From: Chaetoceros tenuissimus | Lineage: Eukaryota > Bacillariophyta > Thalassiosirophyceae > Chaetocerotales > Chaetocerotaceae | Direction: 5' to 3' | Length of the DNA stretch: 64,000 nucleotides | NCBI GenBank assembly: GCA_021927905.1 | Contig: BLLK01000019.1 | Span: 62,001-126,000 of the forward strand | In this document: piece after piece, positions 19,634-28,642 of the stretch | Position numbering within the stretch: the stretch's first letter is position 1 | Layout: every line of letters begins with the position of its first letter | Notes under the pieces: model-generated | The model's input: only the letters and a program-made list of their open reading frames with translations | Told to the model about the DNA's origin: nothing | Databases searched by the model: none | Program-made: the position numbers and the translations under genes

Positions 19634-19673
19634 GACGTCATTGTCCGAAATTAGCTCACTTACAAAACTATTA
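19634..19673 (+). promoter_or_regulatory. Family promoter module displaced from its gene
   Basis: GACGTCATTG (19634-19643) and CTTACAAAACTATTA (19659-19673) match 14984-15023. The downstream gene's ATG is at 21360. Subtracting the 1.56-kb insertion and duplicated site would put the module about 168 bp upstream, the normal family distance. Confidence 0.65.
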
Positions 19674-19781
19674 CAAAGATCTTCAGCGAACAGCGAAAAC
19701 AATAACAATGCAGCAGCACCTCCTTACCATTTTTACTATCATACAAAAAATTCTGACATTATAATCCTAAGGACCTGAATA

Positions 19782-21321
19782 GTTAGTAAGAAATCTTTAC
19801 ACATATTTATTCTATATTAAATAGGTGCCTATCGGCCCGAAGGTGGATAGGATGAAGAAAAACTCCTACCCTGGATGGGGAGGAGAAAAGGGAGGTGCCA
19901 TGTACCGAGTAATGAGTTGTGGGGAGATTGTCCCCATCAAGGACTCATATGCTTTGTGCCATTCCTTTAACCCTTTCCTAGACGGGAGATCGCCACTTTT
20001 TTGGCGATAAAAAAAAGAACACACACAACATTACCAAACACATCGTCCCAATTCCATCACTTCCAACAAATAAAATTACACCAAATTTCATCAGTAGTCT
20101 ACTATGTACCTATTTGAATGGATGGTGCGCTCGGATTAAGATTTTGTGCATTGTATTTGATAAAATATAGGGTTAGGGTTAGGCTTGCTTTAGGGTTCTC
20201 ATTGAATTTATGGAGAAGACTATGAAGATATGTGCAAATCAAAGGAAATATAAATTCAATGAACATAAACAGCATATCAATAGGAAGCTGATAGTATGAA
20301 GAACGAATGGAAAACGAGAGAACCGGGACTTTTGAGCTTTATTGTACCATAAAAACGTTGTAAAAATACATGTTGAATCTGAAGATTTTGTAGAAATGGA
20401 CCTCTTTTGGAAAATGGCGTGAAATGATCGAAAAATAAAGACTGAAAGCAATACAACAATCCACATTCCTCCATTAATACATAAGGAAGGGGTATCTATC
20501 TTGGTTTGCTTATGCAATGCCATAGGATGCTCAGTTTCAATCTATACTATGGATCGCCCGGGTTCTGAAAATCTCAATTTTGGCGATGAATTTCAATGGA
20601 TTTTGGAATTTGAGCCATTTCGGCTTCAAATCACTGATTCGCCCAGATCTCTCGATTCATATCCAATAAACAAAGCATTTAGAAGCAGAATAAATCAACA
20701 AAAGTATAGATTTGACTTTTAAACAAAGAAATGTAAAGGTCAAACAAAAAATAGCAACTTTTTGTATTGCGTTTTTCTAGGACATTTTGACACTACTGTC
20801 AATACACATTGGAAAGTAATGTTGTAATAACTCAACAAAAAATTAAATTTCGAAGCTATAAAATTACACAAGCATTAGAAACAATATGTTTAGGAATATA
20901 GAGTACTTGGAATAAGTAAAATTGACCAATTACAAGTGATATTATGATTTTTCTGAAAAAGGCCACTTTTGGCCCCCTCGTCTAGGAAAGGGTTAACCGT
21001 GTTAGTGGAAGTGATGCTGCATTTTTGATGTCGCCGGTGAAGAATTTCTTTAAACGTACGTCGTCTGGGAGTAGATGTCTGCGGGACATGATACTGTTGA
21101 TTTTCGCTAGTATTGAGTCACGGTCTCTCGTATATGTCTCCAGTTTTGATATATTGTGGAGATAGTCGTTATGTAGTTGCCATCTGTTCAGAGTAAGGAA
21201 TACCGTATTGGTGATTACCTTTCTCGCCCAAAATATGCCTTTTAAGTGCTTCGCGATGTCTTTCTTTTCTTTGCGAAGGCGATTGTACCATAGCTGCTGT
21301 GCTATTTCCCACCGCATGGAC
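19782..21321 (-). mobile_element. 5'-truncated LINE-like retroelement with 18-bp target-site duplication
   Basis: The uninterrupted paralogous spacer at 15111-15140 shows the empty site. Here ATCCTAAGGACCTGAATA occurs at 19764-19781 and again at 21322-21339, flanking 1540 bp of foreign sequence. A minus-strand frame at the right end (21323 downward, about 110 codons) has WYNRLRKEKKDIAKHL, LNRWQLHNDYLHN and later LLPDDVRLKKFF. This resembles the tail of reverse-transcriptase proteins (W-N-LH type) in style. Retroelement assignment rests on that resemblance, the 5' truncation and the long direct repeat. I see no poly(A) tail at the 19782 end. Confidence 0.65.
19967..20996. mobile_element. piggyBac-like non-autonomous element at a TTAA site, nested in the LINE-like element
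   Basis: The left end TTAACCCTTTCCTAGACG (19967-19984) is a perfect inverted match of the right end (20979-20996). Both ends begin with TTAA, as in piggyBac elements, which target TTAA and have CCC-type tips. Each tip is followed by a small palindrome (CGCCACTTTTTTGGCG; GGCCACTTTTGGCC). The interior (about 1 kb) has no transposase frame and shares segments with 51193-52230, such as CAAAAAATAGCAACTTTTTG. It also holds a TAGGGTTAGGGTTAGG run at 20168-20183. It is a deletion derivative needing a transposase in trans. Confidence 0.8.
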
Positions 21322-21323
21322 AT
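20982..21323 (-). pseudogene. Retroelement C-terminal fragment interrupted by the piggyBac-like element
   Basis: The minus-strand frame reads to within the inserted element and stops in its terminal repeat (TAG in CCTAG). Removing the element and one TTAA would change the last residues after PLTRL and bring a TGA about ten codons on, which looks like the original end. It begins at the truncated 5' end of the retroelement and has no start of its own. The ATG near 21317 is fortuitous. It resembles reverse-transcriptase protein tails but has no catalytic motif. Confidence 0.6.
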
Positions 21324-21359
21324 CCTAAGGACCTGAATATATTATTTTATTGGAAGTTA

Positions 21360-22205
21360 ATGAGGGTTGCTACAGTAGATGGTCTCGTGACTCTCTTTTA
21401 CGACGGTTCGAGAGAACTCTACAATATGGAACTAGAACATGAATGGTTTGGTAACAGGGGACATGTCTTGGATGCTGATACTAACAAAAGAATGGAAGTT
21501 GAGTCATTGAATGTATCAGATAGATGTAAAAAGTATATCAAAGAAAGACTCTCGTGGCAGCAAATAATCGTTGTCGATGGCGTGGAAGAAATTCCTAGAG
21601 AAACCTTCTCTTGGTGTCTTGAAGTCAAAAGAGTCATCTTCGCTAACACCGTAATCAGGATTGGAAAATTTGCTTTCTGTAATTGTGAAAACCTTGTCTA
21701 TATCAAGTGGTCAATCTTTTTGGGAGTTATTGGCCAGTCTGCATTCCGACATTGTAACCTTTCGAGTGTCTTTATACCTCCGACATGCGAGGAGATTGAT
21801 CGGAATGCATTTGCATACAACAGGAATTTATCTATCTTACATGTTCCCCAAGATGCTCAACTTGGTAGATGCGTGTTTGCCACCACAACCATTGCAAAAT
21901 CGTCATCTTTGCATGTAGATAGAAATGGTTGGTACAGTTATGGAGAAAGTAATGAAATGAATCAATGGCTCCTCAACATGAATAATGACAACAAATTCTC
22001 CCTTCATAGAGCATGCTCCTCTTTCCAGCCATTGAAGGAAGTTCTATATCCAATTATTTCACAGAAAGGACTGAAAGCATTTCGAGAAAAGAATACTGCT
22101 GGAATCACTCCATCAAAATACTTGAAGGAAAACCCATACACTGATTTGACCGAGAAAGAAATTATCCACGATTATCTCATGAAAATGATGGGTGAGGTAG
22201 AATAG
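21360..22205 (+). CDS. BspA-type LRR protein with ankyrin-like C-terminal module, promoter displaced
   Basis: 281 residues with a complete MRVATVDGLVTLFYDGS start. Sister of the 15149 gene, about 90% identical by eye. LRRs about 62-165, with LEVKRVIFANTVIRIGKFAF and LSSVFIPPTCEEIDRNAF. The linker is SLHVDRNGWYSYGESNEMNQ and the C-terminal module about 197-281. A TATA-like GAATATATTATT remains 10-25 bp before the ATG, but the CRE module is now 1.7 kb away beyond the retroelement. The frame is intact; expression may be lost or rewired. Confidence 0.9.
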   Translation: MRVATVDGLVTLFYDGSRELYNMELEHEWFGNRGHVLDADTNKRMEVESLNVSDRCKKYIKERLSWQQIIVVDGVEEIPRETFSWCLEVKRVIFANTVIRIGKFAFCNCENLVYIKWSIFLGVIGQSAFRHCNLSSVFIPPTCEEIDRNAFAYNRNLSILHVPQDAQLGRCVFATTTIAKSSSLHVDRNGWYSYGESNEMNQWLLNMNNDNKFSLHRACSSFQPLKEVLYPIISQKGLKAFREKNTAGITPSKYLKENPYTDLTEKEIIHDYLMKMMGEVE

Positions 22206-22472
22206 AGATATAAACACACTTTTATAATAAGACTTTTATAAGATCATTATATTTTTTCTATATATTGTTTCTATAAAGTAAAGATGGAAGCTCCTTTAAC
22301 ATTGTAGCTCCTAGACGACAGGTTCTTTTGCTCACGTCTTTTCTATAAAGGAAAATAAATATAAGCTGTGAATAGATTACTATCTGCTTCAACAGTTTAA
22401 GTTGACTTTGTATTTATTTGAGCAGTAACATCAAAGTTTCTTGTGCATTTCTTTTCATTGGAAATTACAGAA
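22206..22472. other. Spacer behind the 21360 gene
   Basis: No gene seen. It is related to the spacers at 14700 and 19310 (AAGATGGAAGC, then TAGACGA and CACGTCTTTT-type segments) but more diverged. Confidence 0.4.
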
Positions 22473-22512
22473 GACGTCATTGTTCGAAAATATCTTACTT
22501 ACAAAACTATTA
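22473..22512 (+). promoter_or_regulatory. GACGTCATTG plus CTTACAAAACTATTA module
   Basis: GACGTCATTG (22473-22482) and CTTACAAAACTATTA (22498-22512), 162-201 bp before the ATG at 22674. Confidence 0.65.
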
Positions 22513-22673
22513 CAAAAATCAGAGGAGTCGAGAGTCGAGTCAAAACAGCCAATATCCATCAAAATGTGTGCATCGTACTATTCTCCCCATACCACACTGA
22601 ATTCTCACAATAGTTTTTGTTCAAGATAAGCCTAGGAACCATAAATATATATTTCACATGCATCTAAAAGAAT

Positions 22674-23464
22674 ATGAGGGTAGCTATTGTTGATGGTCTC
22701 GTGACTCTCTTCTACGATGGATCGAAGCTGCTCTTCAATTGGGGACTAAATTTGGAGTGGCAGTTTTCCTTTGGTGGAAGAACAAGCGATGAATGCAAGG
22801 AGTACATTCGAGAAAGATGGACATGGCAGCAGGTTATCGTGATGGAAGGCGTGTCTGTTATTCCAGAAGGTACATTCTCCCTTTGCAAGGGCATCAAAAG
22901 AGTCATCTTTGCCAATACCGTCATCAGGATTGAGAAAAATGCTTTCTATCTTTGCAAAAGACTTGTTCATATAAAGTTTCCAATCAGTCTAGAATATATT
23001 GGCCCATATGCATTTGAAGAATGCAACCTATCAAGCGCCTTTATTCCTCCAAGATGCAGAGAGATTTGCGAGAGCGCATTTCAATGCAATGAAAATTTGA
23101 CAATCTTCCATGTGTCATCTATCGTACAGCACTTGCAGAAGCATCCCCTTTTGAGGTAGTATCAGATGAATCAGATGAAGATGAAGATGAAGGGGAAGAG
23201 AGAGCTGATCCTAACATGAATATTTGGCTCAAGAATCTGAATAACGACGATGCATACGCTCTACATAGAGCATGCTCTTCGTACCAACCTTTGAAAGAAG
23301 ATATACATGCAATCATCCAAGACAAAGGAGTAAACGCATTTAGAGAGAAGAATAGTGCTGGAATCACTCCATCGCAATATTTACAAGAAAATCCGTACAC
23401 TGATTTGAAAGAGATGGATTTCGTACGTTATTATCTACTGAAAAAGTTGGGTGAAGTGGAATAG
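22674..23464 (+). pseudogene. LRR/ankyrin-like family member with a deletion-frameshift after the LRRs
   Basis: The N-terminal half (22674-23159 frame) is normal: MRVAIVDGLVTLFYDGS, five LRRs to LTIFHV. About 30 bases encoding the PRDTELGxxI segment are then missing near 23115, and the frame shifts. The other frame resumes at IYRTALAEASPFEVV. It carries an unusually acidic linker (SDESDEDEDEGEE) and a complete C-terminal module (NIWLKNLNNDDAYALHRACSSYQPL) to the stop at 23462-23464. A 19-base GT-AG pair at the junction is too short to be an intron. The product, if made, is a 161-residue LRR-only protein. Confidence 0.8.
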
Positions 23465-23513
23465 AAAGGTAGATTGCAGTTCAGCTTTTATAATTGTTTG
23501 ATGGAGAAAATCT

Positions 23514-23522
23514 ACGTCATTG
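23514..23522 (+). promoter_or_regulatory. ACGTCATTG site of the 23735 gene
   Basis: ACGTCATTG, 213 bp before the ATG. The CTTACAAAAC box is not conserved here. Confidence 0.5.
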
Positions 23523-23734
23523 TTTCAATTTCTATATAGATTAAAACTTTACGTAGTATAAACGATTTTACTGCAGCTTTTGATGTGATATGATAGAATT
23601 GTCGATTTCCATCTTTTAGTCCCATCGTGATGCAAATCGTGAAGCTATATTTCTCAGTCAACTTCTTTCAAAATTCAACATGTATTCTTCGTTGCAGATT
23701 CATTTACTCACAAATTGATTAGCCAGTTTTGAGT

Positions 23735-24619
23735 ATGAGGGTTGCTACAGTTGACGGTCTCGTAACTCTTTATTATGATGGATCAAGGGAACTCTACAAT
23801 CGTGAACTTCATTCAGAGAGATTTCTTGCATATGCTGAACACGGTCGACTCGATGAATATTTAAATAGAGGCCATTCCGGAAGAGTAGATGAAAGGAAAG
23901 ATTGGGATGACTTGGAAGAAATGGGTGTATCTGATCAATGCAAGAGATATTTCAGAGATAGGCTTTCTTGGCAGCAGGTAATTATTGTCGATGGCGTCAC
24001 TGAAATTACTCGTCTTACTTTCAGTGATTGTGAAAACATCAAGAAAGTAATCTTTCCAAATACATTGATTAGAATCGAACGATGTGCTCTCGCTGGTTGC
24101 AAAAAGCTTGCCTTTGTAAAATTGTCAATGAACCTAGAGTATATTGGAGAGTATGCATTCTCTGGATGTGATATTTCTAGCGTCTTCATTCCATCCACGT
24201 GCAGAGAAATTTACGACTTCGCATTTCTTTCAAACAAGAACTTGTCTATCTTCCATGTTCCTCAGGATATTCAACTTGGTGATAACATCATTGGGTATAC
24301 AGCACTTGCAGAAGCATCGCCTTTCGATGCAACAGCAACTGAAAGGTATGGACAGGCAGTGAATGACAACATTAATCAATGGCTCAAAAATATGAATAAT
24401 GGCGAAACATTTTCTCTTCATAGAGCATGCTCGTCATTCCAGCCATTAAAAGAAGTTATTCACACAATCATCCAAGAGAAGGGGTTGAAAGCTTTTCGCG
24501 AAAAGAATAGCGCGGGTATCACTCCATCGAGATACTTGAAAGAAAACCCGTATACTACTTTGAACGAGAAGGAGATCATTCGTGAGTATGTTATGAAAAT
24601 GATGGGAGATGTTGAATAG
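23735..24619 (+). CDS. BspA-type LRR protein with ankyrin-like C-terminal module
   Basis: 294 residues from the ATG at 23735; two further codons upstream begin with TTG and are not used. The start is MRVATVDGLVTLYYDGS. A long charged linker (about 25-70, with GHSGRVDERKDWDDLEEM) precedes LRRs at about 80-180 (VIFPNTLIRIERCALAGC, ISSVFIPSTCREIYDFAF). The C-terminal module is about 208-294 (FSLHRACSSFQPL, AGITPSRYLKENPY, MMGDVE). It is the last member of the array and has an intact frame. Confidence 0.9.
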   Translation: MRVATVDGLVTLYYDGSRELYNRELHSERFLAYAEHGRLDEYLNRGHSGRVDERKDWDDLEEMGVSDQCKRYFRDRLSWQQVIIVDGVTEITRLTFSDCENIKKVIFPNTLIRIERCALAGCKKLAFVKLSMNLEYIGEYAFSGCDISSVFIPSTCREIYDFAFLSNKNLSIFHVPQDIQLGDNIIGYTALAEASPFDATATERYGQAVNDNINQWLKNMNNGETFSLHRACSSFQPLKEVIHTIIQEKGLKAFREKNSAGITPSRYLKENPYTTLNEKEIIREYVMKMMGDVE

Positions 24620-24803
24620 AGTAGTCGACCTTATAGTAACTCTCGCAAAGAAATAATTCGTTCTGCTAAGTTCATTGCCTGCGATAGTTATCGAAATACT
24701 TTAGATTAGCATTACATAGTGAATGATAAACTTATAATCATATAATCCAAATCATCTATCCCCTAGTCAAAATGGAAACAAATAGAATCATAACAATTCA
24801 AAC

Positions 24804-25914
24804 TTATAGCGGAAGACCATTCATCTCCTTCTCAAGGTCGTTCAATCCAGAGTTTCCCCAGTCATTCCATCCAGTTCCCTTCACAGTCGCATATGCAAGG
24901 GTAGCAGGTACAAGACTTCCAAAGAACCAATTTGGCTTAATCGCAGCACCAAACAACTTGACAAGAGTAGGGAATACAAATGGCTCAAACCATGCACTGT
25001 TGGTTCCAACATAGGTATTGTAAACCTCCTCTTTGAAAGTCGCCATACGAGATCCCTTGTTGGCAGGATTGAAAATCGCATCCCAAGCTGCAAAAATCAC
25101 AACACCAGTAAAGATAAAGAAAAAGGTATGTGCTACAAATGCCGCTGGAGTTTCTGCAAAACTAATGGCAGTTCCCAAAAACTTTTCAAAAATGGCAGAA
25201 GAAGCATGATCCGTAACCGCAAGAGCCGCAGCAACTCCTACAATATGTTCGGTACGAGTTCCCCAAAATTTTGATCCAACCTTTCTTCCAATGATTTTAT
25301 TAAACATTCCATAATCCATTTTTTGGAATGGATGTTGAATGAAATTGGATAGAAAGTCCGCGATACAGTATGTGTAGAATGTAGTTCCTACTGCTTTGAT
25401 ACATTCACAGGATAGTGCTGCTGATTGTGTCGCTTGTGCATTTGCTGCGATTGCAGTTGCTGGCATTCCTGCTGTAACCATGGATACAGTTCCAAGTGCT
25501 CCTGCTACCTTTGTAAGAGACTGTTAATAGATGGAGAGAAAAGATTCCGTGAGTTTATGAATGGTGAATCAGACATGAAGAATCTGTCATATCGAGAAAG
25601 ATATAGATACATGTCATATGTGATGCATCACAAACGTACCTTGAGCGCACGCTTGCGCTTGGAAACAACTGGCTGATTAGCAGCAGCCATGTTGAGAGCT
25701 ACTGGAGATCTATAGATATAAAAAAGAAGGTATATGTTAGCATCTCATGCAAAGAAAAAGATTCACAATGTAGCTTTCTCACTTCTTGAACACCTCCAAT
25801 CATCACACGAAAACTCGATTCATATCGGACGTACCTTGGAGCAGCAACTCCAGAAGGAGCAAAAGCACTAGCAGATGCAAGAAGACAAGCAGAAAGAATA
25901 GCAGAGAATTTCAT
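24804..25914 (-). CDS. Plastid-targeted multi-pass membrane protein, three exons
   Basis: Spliced model: exons 25914-25835, 25709-25640 and 25508-24804, with introns of 125 and 131 bp, all GT-AG and phase-consistent, giving 284 residues. The first exon reads MKFSAILSACLLASASAFAP, a classical heterokont plastid leader (signal peptide, cleavage before Phe at ASA-FAP, then a basic transit region ending ..RKRALK). The mature part has several hydrophobic segments (AAALAVTDHASSAIF; FVAHTFFFIFTGVVIFAAW; FGSLVPATLAYATV). I do not recognise the family, and a conserved unknown of algal plastids is inferred. The leader exon would be missed by a single-exon annotation. It is divergent from the kinase gene, with a CRE palindrome between them. 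Confidence 0.85.
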
Positions 25915-26048
25915 GATTTGATAAAATATAAAAGAAATGAATATCCGTTGAAAGAAAAATCAGCGATCGAAACAATGATCAACTGCCATTTTCATTCATT
26001 TTCTCGATTTGCATTGGAATTGTGTGGCCTGAATTGCATGATACAAAA

Positions 26049-26056
26049 TGACGTCA
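26049..26056. promoter_or_regulatory. TGACGTCA palindrome in a divergent promoter
   Basis: A perfect CRE palindrome, 135 bp from the plastid-protein ATG (minus) and 228 bp from the kinase ATG (plus). In diatoms such sites are known as CO2/cAMP-response elements bound by bZIP proteins; use here is inferred. Confidence 0.45.
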
Positions 26057-26283
26057 GAATAATGAGGCAAAAAGGCTTTTTCGAATCTTGGTTCTGGCTA
26101 TTTTAGGTATACGTTAAGCGAAACTTTTTTCCTTCTCACATTTCAGACGAGGAGGAAGAAGTACTACAGACAGCCAGTCATTCAATCTAACAATAATAGC
26201 TTCTCTAGCTAGAGATATATTTAGAACCTTTCTTACGAATACAAGCAACCATTGTATCAATCAATAAACCAAATAACAAATTC

Positions 26284-28544
26284 ATGGAAGGAATTCAAAA
26301 ATTCTTTGGAGAAATGAATTCCATCAAAACATCGGTTCGAGGAGTTGAAAATGAATACGAAGACAATCCCGAAGAAGGACTCACCATTATTCCTGAAAAT
26401 ACAAAGAATGTAAATTTCGCACGAGGCTTTACTCCAAGAAATTCCATTGAAATGAATCCCAGTTTTGCTCAGAGTGAACGATCGGCTGTGTCTCATTTAT
26501 CATTTGGGAGTGATCACCGAGGCAAACTCATTAATTTAGCAGCACCTGTCAGTAATACCAATGGAGGACTTGGTAATATGGACGATACACAGCATTTAGT
26601 CAAGGGCAAAGGAATCTTGGCTTCACGAAAAGATGTATCTGTCGATCCAGATGAATTTGCATCAGGATGTAAATTACTACAAGCCTGTGCTTTGGGAAAC
26701 TTACCATTGGTCAATAAACACCTTCAACAATATCCTCATCACATTAATTTTAGAGATTATGACAGACGTACAGCGTTGCATGTTGCTGCATCTGAGGGAC
26801 ATTTACACATTGTCATTCCACTCGTAGAGAGATATAATGCTTCCATCAATCGAAGTGATCGATGGGGTGGGTCGCCGTTGGATGATGCTCATCGTCATCG
26901 ACATGCGGAAGTGATTCATTATTTGAGGAGTAAAGGTGGTTCGACGGGTAGTACCGATCACACCACCAATCTCATTACTGCTGCTGCCGCTGGAGATGTG
27001 GATGAATTGAAGGTACTCTTATCTGGGTTTGAAGTTGGAAATAGTAGTCAAAAGGGTTCCAGTCAAAAGGGTAATAGTCAAAAGGGCAATAGTCAGAAAG
27101 GCAATAGTCAGAAAGGCAATAGTCAAAAGGGAGGTGTCATGAATCGTATACGCAAAAATAGTGATGCATCCGCGACTATGAACAATAGTAATCCTATTCT
27201 ACATACAACAAAAGTGGACATTAATGGAGGAGATTATGACGGGAGAACGCCTTTGCATGTTGCTGCTGCTGGAGGACATGTCATGGTATGTAGATTTCTC
27301 ATTTCCAAAGGGGCGAATGTCAATGTGGTGGATAATTGGAATTGTAGACCATTGGATGATGCCATACGAATGTCAAGAGTTGCAGTTATCAAGCTTTTGA
27401 AGGAAAATGGTGCGGATGTAGGTACTGGCAAACATCTGGATGATTCGGGCAAGGGACGTCAATCGCAAGATGAAAAGAATCTCAAAGTCGAGTTTTCAGA
27501 ACTTGTTGTGGTGGATAAAATTGGGTCAGGGGCATTTGGAGAAATCTTTAAATGTAAATGGAGAGGAACACTTGTGGCTGCGAAATGTATTCGAAATACC
27601 AAAATTATTGAATATTGGAAAGAAGACAACCTCATCGCTAGTGTAAGGTCCCATGGAAGTGATACAATGGGTGCAGAAGAAGTTGAAGACGCACTTCGTG
27701 ATTTCCGTGAAGAGACTAGTATTTTGCGATCACTTCGTCATCCAAATATTGTAATGATGCTTGGATATTCCACAACTGAAAACTTTGAGGTAATGATTTC
27801 GGAATTAATGAGATGTTCCCTGTTGGACGTCTTTACCTCGCATATTATTCATCGAACCAAAATGTCTCGAAAGAAACAATTGACCTATGCCCAACAACTT
27901 GCAAGAGGTATGAATTATCTTCATAACTGTCGACCACCAGTGATTCATCGTGACTTGAAACCAGCAAATTTGTTGATTGATGCATCTGGAACTCTCAAGA
28001 TTTCCGATTTCGGTCTTGCAAAAGTTCGTCCTGATCCAAGTTTACAACAAACGGATACCTTTCGCATGACGGGTGAGACTGGCTCGTATAGGTATGACGT
28101 CAATTTTCTATATCATTCAAGTCTCTTCTCTCTTTTTCTCACGCCATCTTACATATCTTTTGCCCCTAACCCTAACCCTACATTCAAAGGTACATGGCTG
28201 TAGAGGTATTTCGACACGAGGATTATACCGAGACAGTTGACGTCTACTCTTTTGCAATGATCTTTTACTACCTATTAACAGGTAGACCTCCATGGGAAGA
28301 ATTGAATGGTCTTACAGCTGTAACCAAGGCGGCTACTCAAGCAGATCGTCCAATTGTAGATAGGGGTTGGGATAGTCAAGTTTCAAATTTGATGCAACGT
28401 TGCTGGGATGAAAATCCCAATGCGCGTCCATCGTTTGCCTTTATTCTAGAGGAGTTACAAAACTATTCAAAGAAAGCTCTCAAGCTTGATATTGATAACA
28501 TTGGACTTGAAGATGATAAGAAACAGTGCTGCGTCATAATGTAA
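26284..28544 (+). CDS. Ankyrin-repeat TKL-type protein kinase with C-terminal CaaX box
   Basis: Two exons, 26284-28091 and 28190-28544 (98-bp intron, phase 2), joining GSYR-YMAVEVF exactly at the activation segment; 720 residues. Two ankyrin pairs (RTALHVAASEGHLHIV about 163; RTPLHVAAAGGHVMV about 320) flank an (S/N)SQKG minisatellite at about 251-284. The kinase domain has the glycine loop GSGAFGE (about 414), VAAKC lysine, catalytic HRDLKPAN (about 555), DFG (about 575) and AVE in place of APE. DVYSFAMIFYYLLTGRPPWEE is typical of TKL/Raf-like kinases. The chain ends KKQCCVIM. CVIM is a good CaaX farnesylation motif with an adjacent cysteine, so membrane anchoring is predicted. Catalytic residues are complete. 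Confidence 0.92.
27034..27135 (+). repeat. 15-bp coding minisatellite (S-Q-K-G-N/S)
   Basis: About six in-frame 15-base units (AATAGTCAAAAGGGC and variants) encode repeated NSQKG between the ankyrin pairs of the kinase. Third-base variants show partial homogenisation. Confidence 0.85.
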
Positions 28545-28642
28545 ATCAATAATTGTTTTTGTTGGTGGGGTTGAGGATGCCAATGTTCAAAGTATCCATC
28601 TATGTTTACATTCAAAACTCGAAAGTAATGAACTTTAACTAG

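Noticed and set aside
20168-20183. Chromosome end
   Set aside because: Only two and a half TTAGGG units, internal to a transposable element.
23115-23135. Short intron rescuing the 22674 pseudogene
   Set aside because: The available GT-AG pair spans only about 19 bases and does not restore the missing PRDTELG segment.
23729-23734. Start two codons upstream giving MSMRVATVDG
   Set aside because: The first codon is TTG. The conserved family start is ATG at 23735.
27046-27135. CRISPR-like short repeat array
   Set aside because: 15-bp units without spacers, in frame inside the kinase; a coding minisatellite in a eukaryotic genome.
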